The notes under the pieces are model-generated. The model worked only from the letters and a program-made list of their open reading frames with translations. It did not search any database and was not told the DNA's origin. Of a stretch of 64,000 nucleotides of DNA, positions 35,071 to 45,972 are shown in pieces. Every line of letters starts with the position of its first letter. Positions within the stretch are counted from its first letter, which is position 1. The translations under genes were made by a program, and so were the position numbers. Origin of the DNA: Hamiltosporidium tvaerminnensis (lineage: Eukaryota > Microsporidia > Dubosqiidae); contig CM061246.1 of assembly GCA_022605425.2 (NCBI GenBank), forward strand, positions 1,721,001 through 1,785,000, written 5' to 3'.

Positions 35071-35811
35071 GTGGAGGGAGGATAACCGCATAAAAAACTT
35101 TCTGCTTGGCAATGAGTGTGTGAAACTGGTGTGAGGTCATTGTTTGGATTATTGGTGGGAATAAAATCACACTACATCTTTGGTTGTTTCATGGGAGTTA
35201 TTATGAGGTGAGAAATGTTTCCAAAATAGCGAAACTTTTTCTGTAAAGGTATTTGTAGTTTTTTATGTAACTAGATTACAGACTGCAGCTGAACTTATAG
35301 GTAATTGCCATGTAAAAGACCGGGAACCTAACCTTGTTCACTCAGGTTAGAAGACATAGCCCCCGGGTGATATATAAAATAAATCCCTTAAAAAGACAAG
35401 GAATACTAAGCAGCAGGTTATACCTGTTGGTATGATATTGCACTGTCTAGGTAGACTTCATGTAAGTCTCTGAAATTTATCTTAGCTAAAAGTTTATTGG
35501 GTCAGAAAGTGTAGCGTAAGTGGGAATGCTGCATAGTGTCGGGGGAGCTCAGGGGGGCTTCGACCTTCGATCGGACTCATTGCAGCGAGCATTAACGAAC
35601 TCCGGGCAACTGCCTCGCCTAGTAATTAGGTTCTACACACCTGGTAAATGAAAGGCTTTGGGACGTAGGTATCGCAGGGGGTACTGATGGAGTGTTGGGG
35701 TAGCAGTCATTTATGTTAAACCCAAAACTGCGTTAATGTCATGAAACAAATATAACACTTGCAACTGTTTTAAAAAAGATGTGATACTTTTAAATAAAGA
35801 TTGTTTACTAC
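35071..35811 (+). repeat. R700 repeat copy with target-site duplications
   Basis: 741-bp copy in the family's forward orientation. It begins GTGGAGGGAGGATAACCGCA and ends GATACTTTTAAATAAAG plus ATTGTTTACTAC. The 16/15-bp flanking direct repeat defines both ends and indicates target-primed reverse transcription. Internal features shared with the 41 kb copy include a hairpin around CCATGTAAAAGACCGGG, AGCAGGTTATACCTGTTGG, and the GC-rich GGGGGAGCTCAGGGGGGCTT. No conserved ORF. Confidence 0.88.
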
Positions 35812-35826
35812 TTAATTTATAGAATA
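35812..35826. repeat. Right target-site duplication of R700
   Basis: TTAATTTATAGAATA, partner of 35055-35070. Confidence 0.85.
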
Positions 35827-35829
35827 TTT

Positions 35830-37460
35830 GTATAACCTGACTTTTCTATTTAATACGTATTGGTTTTATTTTCAGGCCTTATAATAAATTAAGATGTAAA
35901 TCTACTTTTTAATAACTTTCTATCATTCATATATCTTCCTGGCTTTCTCAATATGAAATTAGAAAATTATTAAAGAGTAAAAACAACAATATGATATATG
36001 AAAAAATGCTATAATAAAGATATAACACGATAGAGAAAAAAATTTTCAACTGGCAAATACTAATTACCAGATTTTTAAATTCAAACTTTGTATTAAATTT
36101 GTTTAAAATGATCAAACACTTATTTTAGAAAATAATTCAACGAATTATTTGAATAAAAGTTTTACTTAAAGACTCTTATAATTCTTTAATAATTCAAATA
36201 TCTAAATTATGACTATGAATATTTTGTTTTAAGGTATTTTAGGATTTTAGACTGTTTTCATACTTAGCAAAATTGCAGATTAGAAATAGCAAGATAAAGA
36301 AATTTTGATTCTATTCTTAATATGATTCGATAAATTTTTGTTTCATGAAAATTCTTTATAATAAATCCATTATAAAATCTGATTCTAGAAAAATAAATTT
36401 AAATTATACTAGAAAATTTAATTTATACTTTAATAAAGTAATTTAGATATGTGATATTAAAAATTTATTATAAAGTAAATTCTAAATGAATTTAAAAGAA
36501 AAATTTGTTGGTTTTTATCTTTTGTCGAGAAGAAAACGATATAATAAATTTTATATAACTTTCATAATAGCCAATAATTTTAAATTTTCAATGCATTTAT
36601 ATGTCTTTCTTCCTGATTTTAAAACACTAACAACAAAAAATCGTTAAAACTTGATCCTGCATATAAATACGCTCTTAAAGAACTTTTATTTGAATACCGA
36701 GAGTTTATTTTGTTGTAATTCTATTTAATTACAAAATTGAGAGATATTTGATACTTTCAAGATTTATAAAATATTTTAGGCTAGAAATATGTTTTATGGA
36801 TCGTTAAAATATACTTAATAGATCATTTACTTTCTAACCGTAAATTTTTCTTTTTAATACAGAGTAGTTGATAATAATTATAAATTTAACTTTTTTTTTC
36901 CGAAAATTTTGCAGCTTGTACAAATTATATTTTTATAGTAAATTTAAAGTTTCCGAAACTCTTAAAAGAATTTTTGATTAATATTTGTAATATTTCTGCA
37001 AATATCGGATATTTGGTATATGAATTTTATATTTAATAATTTGGATTATGATGAAACTTAGAAATACAAATAATTTAAATAAAGATTATTTTACTATGTT
37101 TCGAATATAATGTAATGAAAATTTGATTTTTTTTAATAAGAATCATAGAGAATATTACTTTATTTTAATATGATACGATATATTATTACTGAAGTAATTA
37201 AAATAAATGGTAGAGATGCTAAGACGATTTTTCTGAAAGATATCAGAGAGGGGGAGGGTGATCAAGATGGCGTGTGATGTTTTCTTAGTATTTGAAAAGC
37301 CTTTTTAACTTCACAATAATATTTGTAAGTAAGATGGTGCAACGGAACTACTTTTTCCTTAATCATTACCCTAAACGTTATATATTTCTATATTTTGTAA
37401 TGAGAGTTGCAACTAGAACAAAGCACCTAATGAACCTTTTCGGGATTTCCGGGTAAAGTA
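35830..37460. other. AT-rich spacer
   Basis: No gene, RNA or known repeat recognised. A small GC-richer patch lies at 37.20-37.45 kb just downstream of the pseudokinase relic. Confidence 0.4.
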
Positions 37461-37469
37461 TAATGTTAA

Positions 37470-38468
37470 ACCTTTTTCAATTCAACACCAAACAGCAACA
37501 ATCTATCTCAAAAACCATATCTTCATTACAATATGATAGTTTTTTATTTGCAATTTTAATATTAATTTTGCCTTCTGAATATTTATTACCGTTTAAATCT
37601 TTAAAACAAAATACAAAATCGTATAAAGGATCAAATATCGGATGCAAAAGAGCGAGATATGCCTGAAAACGTGCGTATAAGTTCTTTTCAAAACAATGGT
37701 TAAAAAAATCTGTTTGTATTTCTGTAGGAAAATACCTGCGAAAAGAAAAGACTGAAAAAAGTTTTTTGAAAAGTTTCGCGGCTATATCAACATTGGATTT
37801 TGAGCTAGAAACACCATTTTTATATATCCGGGTGGTTTCTTATTATTTTGGCCTTTAATAGTACTATATGAACCAATCCTAGACTTCTCATGTGGTTTAA
37901 ACAGTGCACAACTCCCTATATTCTATGAATATTACTTGTAAATTGTCAGTGACCATCAAATTTTGATGTCTAAAGTCATAATCTATTGAGTGTTGAAATG
38001 AAATATGAGAAAGAACATCCAATATTTGTTTCATAATATACAGTGCGTCGTTTTCAGAATATGAATATATTTTTAAATAACTCGAACATGTATAAGAATA
38101 TTATTCAAATGCGCTGTATTCATAATCATCAATTTGTATATAGCCAAAAAATTTCGCAATTTTTCATGAACTAACTTTTCAAGGAGTTTTGGATCATTTG
38201 AAGACAATCTTTTTGGAAATTTTTTTATATTCCTTTTTTTGACAACAAATGTCTCTTTCAGAATATCATGAGCCAGATACATAGAAACCAGCTTTCCTTT
38301 AAAGATTTCCTTGACCAAAGTATATTTTTTACTCAAACCATTGTAGCTTATATTGACTTCCTTTATATTTTTGTTTCCTTCATAACATTTAACGACAGAT
38401 ATGTTAGTTCGTTCATACAATATTAAACAAAATATCATTTTTATGAAAATACCGATTTTTTGTAACAT
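37470..38468 (-). pseudogene. Secreted protein-kinase-like gene, frameshifted (pseudokinase relic)
   Basis: The first 131 codons are open: a signal-peptide-like start (MLQKIGIFIKMIFCLILY) and then a kinase N-lobe pattern, KKYTLVKEIFKGKLVSMYL, AHDILKETFVVKKRNIKKF, with VVKK at the place of the ATP-binding lysine. Past that, in shifted frames, the minus strand continues FFGYIQIDDYEYSAF (hinge), DALYIMKQILDVLSHI (helix E), and DYDFRHQNLMVTDNL then VIFIEY at the catalytic loop. Asp and Asn of HRDxxxxN remain, but His-Arg is Asp-Tyr and DFG is replaced by IEY. A further about 110 codons (from VSSSKSNVDIAAKLFKKL to about 37.47 kb) form the C-lobe side. At least three frameshifts or stops. ACCACCC before the ATG shows it once had a normal start. 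It was probably an exported pseudokinase acting on the host, now dead. Confidence 0.65.
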
Positions 38469-38472
38469 TTAA

Positions 38473-38475
38473 GGG
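38473..38475 (-). promoter_or_regulatory. CCC start-proximal signal of the kinase-like relic
   Basis: ACCACCC with CCC four bases before the ATG on the minus strand. Confidence 0.5.
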
Positions 38476-38479
38476 TGGT

Positions 38480-40025
38480 ATACAAAAATTATTTTGACAC
38501 GTAAAAATCAAATCCCCAATAATTAAGAAATCACATTATAAGATTTTTATATTGAATTATCAAAATTTATTTAAAAAAAAATACATTTTAGGTAAATAAT
38601 TTTATATTTATTACCATATATGTTAATTTTTCATTTTTTTTTAATTTAAATTTGCAAAATATTTGTAATAAAATATATTTTTTCATCCAAGAATCCATAC
38701 TCAGGAATATATAACGTTTCTATTTAAATAATTTTGATTCTTAAATATTCTAAAATTAAGAAGTCAACGTTAACACAATCTCTTTTTAGATTATTTTTTT
38801 TTAACATTTTATATGATTTTGTTTAGAATACTAATATTCTTTTACTCTTGCGTTTCAGTATTTAATCTAAAGATTTCTCTGGTTTTTGTTCTTTGTCTTG
38901 TCTGCGAAAATAAGTTGATAGTCAAAGCTATCTTTTGTAAATCTAATGCATATGGTTCTTTCCTTATTTGAGCTTCGTAATATATGTATTGCAATATTTT
39001 ATTCTGACTATCTATTGAAAAAAATCGGAAAGCTGTATGAAGATTTTACAAGCTTGGTGTTGGATTATTCATTTCGTATTAAAATTCAAAAGAATTTGTT
39101 TTCCTTTTCTATTGGGCTCACTTTTTCTCTAAATTGTTTTTTGATATTCTATTCTGTCTCTCTGTTTTTCTTATTATAAATCTTTGTTAAATCTCATGAT
39201 TTAGACTAAAAAAATATTATCAGAAAATATAATACTCTAAGAAATTGTTAATAAGCGTTGGTATAAACAATTTTAACAAAATAAAGTCTTATTTTTACTT
39301 TTTAACCTTTCAATATTTTTTGCTTGAAATATATAAAATTTCATTTTAAAAGAAAGATAAAATACGTGAGAGAATATAAATCAAGGAACTAAAATAAAAA
39401 TAAATTTTCAACGAACACTTTCTGAAACTTTTTTCAATTTTCCGTCATTTTTTCCATTAGTTTTTTAAAATTTTTAGTTGAAAAAGGGTGGTCTATTTGA
39501 ATCCTTAATTTCGCTTGAACAGTTGATTTCCACCAATATTTGCGTGATTCTTGCTTAAGAAGCAATAATGTAACTGTTTTTCAGACCCAATATAATTTAG
39601 TGATCGGCTGGATTTGCTTTTTTCCAGGGGTGAAATTCAGCTGCGTAAGTTGTCTTTAAAATACGAGATTTATTGTGGTTTTCGGTGCGTTTGAAGGATC
39701 AAAAATTTTTGATCAGTTTTAAAAATATTATTAGTCGTCATATAGAACAAAACATAACGCCTATTTCGCAACTTTATTGACAAATAGGAATCAATGGCTT
39801 GCATGATTTCCAATATATGACTACTTGCAAAAATCTGATAAGAAATTTAATCTTTGTTTGACAAAGCTGCACAATTCCTAGATTAGCAACTTCGTTATTG
39901 AATCTTTGCTTAACTCTAAATTTCTTGGCATTCAGTATGGCTTATATATAATTATATGTATATTAATTATATATTGGTCTTGTTTATTCTATAAATATCG
40001 AATATATTTACAAAATTGGTATATA
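38480..40025. other. AT-rich spacer
   Basis: An ATG ORF at 38946-39179 (77 aa, hydrophobic C-terminus) lacks a C-run and resembles a chance ORF. 39.42-39.92 kb is somewhat GC-richer, with open scraps on the minus strand that I could not assign; probably eroded mobile or gene DNA. Confidence 0.35.
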
Positions 40026-40029
40026 GTAT

Positions 40030-40500
40030 AAATTTTTCTAATATTAACGCTTTTCTAGGTTTAACATAGATAACCGACCCCCAAAACTACATCGGTATCC
40101 CTTATGATACCTACATCTCAAATTTTAATCTAAAGAAATGTATTAACCTTTTAGATAAGCGGTTTGGTTGAAAGTGATACTTAATATCTGTTGTTTGAAG
40201 TTTAATTGTAGGACAACCCTCCTTGCCCTTTCAGTCTTCTCCGGATTAGCAGTCTTCCACTTTCTCTATGGATTCTATGCAAAAATACATCTGGCTATGG
40301 TATACTTTGGCGATATATTTGGAAGTTCCCTAGAAGTGCAGTGACATATTGAAAATTTTAACCCACTTCTTTGCTTTTTGGCTTTTAAAGGTTTTTTTCA
40401 TATCTTCCAGGCGATTTGTTTTCAAACCAGCTTTAATAAGGCTATGTTCTCATGCTTTCAAGTGTAAAATGTCCACAAGTTCAATCGTGATTTCAAATAT
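40030..40500 (-). repeat. R700 repeat, 3' half, decayed, cut by R950
   Basis: Reverse-orientation R700 from ATTAACGCTTTTCTAGG through CATCGGTATCCCTTATGATA and CATATCTTCCAGGCGA to CGTGATTTCAAAT, where it stops exactly at the left end of an R950 copy. The missing half would begin with the family's TTTACATAAAAA motif. Confidence 0.65.
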
Positions 40501-41455
40501 CATTTATATAATTCACTAATGTCCCGACGACGACTCACCTCGAAATCACTTCGAAATGTTCAATAGCTTGGGAGAATATAAGACACCAATAAGAGTGCTA
40601 CAATCAAAAAAAGAATCTTTCAATTTGTTCATAAAACAACACAACCTATAAAAGTGAGTAGAACTGAACAAAAACAATTGAAAATTTTCGTTTCGTTCAA
40701 AAAAAAAATTGAAATAAAAATTGTAAATTTTCTTCTAAATTGTATTATTTATCAAGAATAACATCTAAATTTGTTTTTTTAATTTTTCTAAAGTTTTTAT
40801 TGCCAAAAAAAATTTAAATCAATTTGTTCTGATTTCTCTTCTATGAATTTACAGATACCTAAAAAATTGTATGGAAATATTTATTGCTTTTCTACCATTC
40901 TTCTGCGTAATATATTTATATTCTCAATAATAATTCCACAAAAGATCTTTAGTTTAATAGCCTCGTGGAAATTTATACTTGATTAAATCAACTGATTTTT
41001 AATTGAAATGTGTATAAATTTATAGTTGATAAATTAACAAATACAGCATATAGTTAAAAGAACGGTGATTCCAGACAAAGAAAATTCTTCATTTGAATAA
41101 ATTTCTTAGAAAAAAAACAGAATTGAAAAAAAATAGATGGAAAGTGAACAGGCTAAACATAAAACGCCGAGCTGAACCTCTAAAAAATTGAAATCTAATG
41201 AAAAAAAGGAAGAAGAATATTTTAATAAAACATCCTTAAATTTACTGAGAAATGTCAGAAGACTACTAAAAATGTGATATGAAAGCCAAGAAAATATACA
41301 AGAAACAGACTAGGAGAGAGTATAAAATTTTTATTGAGATGATTAAGAAATTTTTACTCAAATAATGAAGCTTATGATTATTTTAGGCATTCTTTATTTA
41401 TGAATGTAAAAGAAAGTTCGTTTCCACAAGCTTAACGTCTAGTATATATATGAAT
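40497..41455 (+). repeat. R950 repeat copy
   Basis: Same ends and internal landmarks as the 18 kb copy (TTATATAATTCACTAATG, then CCCGACGACGACTCACC; end GAAAGTTCGTTTCCACAAGC, then TTAACGTCTAG). It lies between an R700 half in reverse orientation and a full R700 in forward orientation. Confidence 0.8.
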
Positions 41456-41489
41456 AAACGCAATATTGAAATTTACTTTTTAAGTAAAA

Positions 41490-42206
41490 GGTGGAGGGAG
41501 GATAACCACATAAAAACTTTCTGCTTGGCAATGAGTGTGTGAAACTGGTGTGAGATCATTGTTTGGATTTTTGGTGGGAATAAAACAACACTACATCTTC
41601 GGTTGTTCCATGGGAGTTGTTATGAGGAGGAGAGGTCTAAGAAATGGAGAAACTTTTTCTACAAATTTATTTTTAGTTTTTTATGTAAACAGATTCCACA
41701 CCGCAGCTGAACATGTAGGTAATTTCCATGTAAAAGCATGGAAACCTAGCCTTGCTCACTCGGGTTAGAAGACTTAGCGCCTGGGAGATATAAAAATAAA
41801 AACCATTGAAAGCCGGGAGAGCTAAGTAAGCAGGTTATACCTGTTGCATGACATTGCACTGTCTAGGTGGACCCCATGTAAATCTCTGAAATATATCTTA
41901 GCTAGAAGTTTATTGGGTTCAGAAAGTGTAGAGTAAGTGGGAATGCTGCATAGTCTTGGGGGGGCTTCGGCCTTCGATCACACTGCATGCAACGGAAATT
42001 AAAAAACTCCGGGCAACTGCCTCGCCTATTAATTAGGTTCTAGACACCTGTTAGAAGAAAGGCTTTAGGATGTAGGTATCGCAGGAGGTACTGATGGAGT
42101 GTTGGGGTAGCAGTTATTTATGTTAAACCTAAAACTGCGTTAATGTCATGAAACAAATATAACACTTGCCACTATTTTAAAAAGATGTGATACTTTTAAA
42201 TAAAGT
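41490..42206 (+). repeat. R700 repeat, best-preserved copy
   Basis: About 715 bp from GTGGAGGGAGGATAACCACA to GATACTTTTAAATAAAG. Used here as family reference. Contains a perfect hairpin TTCCATG-TAAAAG-CATGGAA (about 41728-41747), the inverted AGCAGGTTATACCTGTTG, and several AGCT-rich segments. The open frame at 41535-41768 begins with GTG and is not conserved in the other copies, so it is not a gene. Only a short AAGTAAA is shared by both flanks. Confidence 0.82.
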
Positions 42207-42209
42207 AAA

Positions 42210-43195
42210 TATGGAATATTCTTCATTATTTATCGAAATCTTTGTATTGATTAAATTCAAATTTCTAGAAAGAAAAGGCGATTTAAAATTTTGTAGAGTA
42301 TTCTTGGTCTACCAGAAACTACGTTTAAACTAAAATTTCTAAATTAGAATCGCCAAAAACAAATACAATTTAAAGAAAGTTTACAACGGTTTATTTGTAT
42401 AATTTTGATTGTAAAAAATATATGGGCTTAAAAGAATTTTGCATTCTGTGATTTACGTTATTAATAAGAAACAAAATTTCTATTTATATTTTACAAAAAT
42501 GACAAACCATAACAAAACTATTAGTCTATTAAAAATTCAAGTTTGATCCATCATTAATAAAAAAAATTTCTGAGTAAATACTTGAAAAGATTTGAAATAC
42601 TAAAAATTTAAATTATTTTAATACCAAAGAAATAAAAAATATATCGGTATAAACTATAGAAAACAAATTAAAATCACAAATGCGATCAGATCGAAGCGAT
42701 TTTAAACCATCAGTAAATACTCGACTTAAAGAACTATAAAATAAATTAAAATATTTTATTGATACAATCTGTTAATTAATATTATTAGTTAAATAAAAAA
42801 ATAAAATGATAATTTTTTTACAATTTTTTTAAAAATATCCTGCTTTAGAATATTATTCATTTTAAATTTTCTCACTTATTTATACGTGATTAAATTCAAA
42901 AAAAGAAAAAAATCAATTGTAAATTATCAAAAATCAATATTGATTGTAAAAAATTGGTTTTTCTTATATTCTAAGCAAAAATTTTAAATTATTAAATAAA
43001 TATATTATAATTACTTTTAAAGAGATTATTATCATGAATTAAGTGTGAAATTTTTTTTTATAAACTTTAAGTTTTTATTAAAAACAATCATTTATAAACA
43101 TTTTTAATTTTAAAATTTAATTTTTAAAAAATGATAAACTAAAGTTTTTGGTTTTAAGTTTTGTAAAAACTATTTAAGAAAACAAATTTTTATAA
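42210..43195. other. AT-rich spacer and 5' flank of the secreted-protein gene
   Basis: Nothing identified. Confidence 0.4.
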
Positions 43196-43198
43196 TTT

Positions 43199-44188
43199 AT
43201 GAAAAAAAATATTGTTCACGCCATTAAAGAGTACTTTATAGTATTTTTTTATTTACAAACGATTTTTAGCGGTACTCATAGTACAAACAATTTTTCTTGC
43301 AATTCAAATGATATAGCACAGAATACGAGTGTAAGTAACAAGAATAGTCAGATCCCTGGCCAGAAAAATGGAGAAATTCTTAATGCTAAAAGAAAAAATA
43401 CAGGCTCTGCCGCATGTTCTGAACCGGAAACACTTTTTAAGAGTTCTCAAAAAAAATTAAAATCAGATGGCATTAGTAAGCATACCTTTCGGGGAAATCA
43501 TTCAGCATACGAGCTTACTCCTTCTAATCAATCCAATCCAGGTTTGACCAAAAATAATATTTCTAATAATAAACAGAACAACGAAAATCGGGATGTTTCT
43601 AATAAAAAAAGAATAAATAAGGCGATGATCTGTACGAATACTTTTCTTTCACTAGAACCTTATAACAAACCATTAGATTTAACAGCTAAAGAACCATCAT
43701 CACAGTACAATATGTTCCATAATAAAGATTCCAAAACAAGGGAAATATCAGACACAAAATCCACTCTTCTGTCAAACATCCCCGTGAAAAACAGCACATT
43801 CATACCTCCAAATCCTGAAATTAACAACGTAGCAAACTTGAGTAACCAAAATGATGAGATATCGGGTTTTCTCGATTGTAAAAGGCTTGTATCAAATTTA
43901 GAAAATATTTCTAAAAATTTACAATTTGCAATCACTTACTTAAATGTGTTAAATAGTTCCGTCTCAGATGAAACGCGGAACACAAAGTTTGATTCTTTGA
44001 ACAAACAGGCTCAAGATTTATCCATCGACGTCAAATATAAAAATTTTTATATTTCAACACTAACATCCTGGAATTTAGTTATAAAAGATCCTAAATATCA
44101 GAAAAACCATCCATATTTAAATTCATTTTATTGTTTCTTGAAAGAAAGTAGAGATTCCTCAGAAAAGAGCAAGCGATTATTTACGTAA
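43199..44188 (+). CDS. Secreted Asn/Ser-rich protein, 5' ORF of a frameshifted gene
   Basis: Residues 1-26 form a signal peptide (MKKNIVHAIKEYF followed by a hydrophobic stretch ending FSG), so the product would be exported. Residues 27-230 are polar low complexity (NNFSCNSNDIAQNTS, KNNISNNKQNNENRD) with a basic patch KSSQKKLKSDG. From about 230 a helical domain starts (CKRLVSNLENISKNLQF). The ORF stops at TAA 44186-44188, but coding-like sequence continues in two further frames to 44634, so this is either a truncated effector or a pseudogene. There is no C-run before the ATG, unlike the intact genes here. The family is not recognised. Codon use and composition are less AT-extreme than in the housekeeping genes. 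Confidence 0.6.
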   Translation: MKKNIVHAIKEYFIVFFYLQTIFSGTHSTNNFSCNSNDIAQNTSVSNKNSQIPGQKNGEILNAKRKNTGSAACSEPETLFKSSQKKLKSDGISKHTFRGNHSAYELTPSNQSNPGLTKNNISNNKQNNENRDVSNKKRINKAMICTNTFLSLEPYNKPLDLTAKEPSSQYNMFHNKDSKTREISDTKSTLLSNIPVKNSTFIPPNPEINNVANLSNQNDEISGFLDCKRLVSNLENISKNLQFAITYLNVLNSSVSDETRNTKFDSLNKQAQDLSIDVKYKNFYISTLTSWNLVIKDPKYQKNHPYLNSFYCFLKESRDSSEKSKRLFT

Positions 44189-44189
44189 A

Positions 44190-44634
44190 ATGTGCTATTG
44201 GAAACTTATAGATTCGTATTTAAAAAAGGAAATCAATTCTTTAAATGGAATAAAATTACTAGGAAACTATGATAATATGACCGATATAGATATTTTAACC
44301 ATTGAATTTTTAGGTGTCACGCAGATTTTATGTAGGAATAGATTTTTAGGATTCATTAAAAGTTACCGAGAAGATGAAGGTTTTAGAAAGGTAGTTGACT
44401 ATTGCAATGTTCAATTTGTTTTTTAAAATTAAAAAAATCATTCTGATGAAACCTAATAACGCGGGAAAATTACTATCACTGGATGCATTACTGCGTAGGA
44501 AAACATCTACAGAGATAGAAACGTTTGCTATTCTGCTCAAATATTCTGGAAATTTCTATTGTTATGACATTTATATGCTTAAAACTTGTCTATCAGAATA
44601 CGAACTCGCTATAAACTCATTATTAAACATTTAA
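44190..44634 (+). pseudogene. Downstream frames of the secreted-protein gene
   Basis: The frame ending at 44426 (MCYWKLIDSYLKKEI ... FLGFIKSYREDEGF) overlaps the upstream ORF without a gap and is open back into it (DYLRKMCYWKL). The frame ending at 44634 (KPNNAGKLLSLDALLRRK ... LKTCLSEYELAINSL) takes over at a T6 run near 44416-44421. Together they extend the helical domain by about 150 residues. Two one-base slips would join all three. Confidence 0.55.
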
Positions 44635-44642
44635 ACTTATAA

Positions 44643-44804
44643 ACCTATATCTTAGAATTGCAAATGGATGGGGGTAACGATAATCCGGAAGATGGAAATA
44701 CACAGCTAAAGAAAAATTTACAAATTTTTCGCGACAAGTTTAACGAAATTTACCAGAAAACTTTGAATATAAGTAATATTTGGCCTTTAAACAATACAAT
44801 TTAA
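44643..44804 (+). other. Short open stretch, possible tail of the same gene
   Basis: 54 codons open (MDGGNDNPEDGNTQLKK, then IFRDKFNEIYQKTLN) in a third frame, ending TAA TAAATA. Composition is coding-like; it may be the last exon-like remnant of the preceding gene or a separate scrap. Confidence 0.3.
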
Positions 44805-44809
44805 TAAAT

Positions 44810-45330
44810 ATTTCGGATAATATGTTTTAATTTTTTTTTAAGCTAGGTTTTTAAACAATCAATATTCATCTTATTCACTACTTCTTGTTTGAAGTTAGAA
44901 TTATAAGTTTATTTCAAATATTAAAAATACTTCTTTTATATAACAGAGTAAAAATAATCTAATTACCAGAATACAGACTTTAATACAGGGGTTGGCTTGT
45001 TTTGATTGACTCAAATTTGAAACACTTTTATCTTTCATATTGGTGTTGTCATGCAGCTAATACTTTAAATACAATAAAATCAATTTCGAAGTAAAGCCAC
45101 AAAAAAATAATAATATTAAGCTAAACATAATTACAGAGAGCTGGATATGAGTTTTGTAGTAAAGCACAACAATATTAATAAATTATAATTTAAGTAAAAT
45201 ATTTTGCTGCATCTTTAGGATCAAAATTCTTAAATGTAGCTTGATCTAAATAATATTATAGTTATTGGCTATCTGCTTACTTATTACACTAATATTAGTT
45301 TTAATTATCAGAAAAATAAACTTATTTATT
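44810..45330. other. AT-rich spacer
   Basis: Nothing identified. Confidence 0.4.
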
Positions 45331-45720
45331 TAATAAAATTCTGGATTAGAATATTTTCTTCTACCTCTTTAACCACTTTTGTTTCTTTTTACAAATCCGA
45401 CTCTTCATTTATGTTTATGATCGGTTCCTCTAACGTGGTTCCTCCTTGTAGAAATAAGGGTTGCTTTATTTTTCGGTTTTAAATTTTTTGCACCATCTTC
45501 CTCTCTCTTCGCTTCTTTTAAAGAGGGTGTTGGTTCCCGATGCATCTCTGATCTCATAATAACACCCGTTCACGCTCTCTCCCACCTCTCTTCCGCATTT
45601 AGTCCTGACTCAAGTCCTCTTCGTCGATCAAAGGAAGTTGTTTCGACTGTCTTCTTAAGTACTATAGACTGAATGTATACCTCTACATTCATGGGTATTT
45701 CTAGTCTTTTAAGATTAGAT

Positions 45721-45972
45721 TTATGGTATTTTCACAATACCGTCCCAGGTCATCAAATAAGGGATTATCTCAACACTACACTTATAAATAAGACTCAACT
45801 CCTTGGCTAGCAGGTCTTTCTTGCTAATTTTTTCAGTTTCAACTATTTGAAGTGAATCTTGGAAAGTGATTACTACTTCAATGCGTGTTATCTTATTCTT
45901 CTTCTTATCTAAAATATATATGTCGGGTATGTTATTCCGAATTTTTACATCGGTTTTTATTCTGGTGTCCAC
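45721..45972 (-). pseudogene. Restriction-like endonuclease fragment of the R4-like element
   Basis: Contains the nuclease core RIKTDVKIRNNIPDIYILD ... KITRIEVVITFQDS, with PD and the later (E)V of a PD-(D/E)xK fold, followed by KKDLLAKELSLIYKCSVE and IIPYLMTWDGIV. Fragmentary start. Confidence 0.75.

Noticed and set aside
41535-41768. 77-aa ORF (starts MCETGVRS when GTG is read as Met)
   Set aside because: Lies inside R700, begins with GTG and is broken in the other copies; repeat sequence, not a gene.
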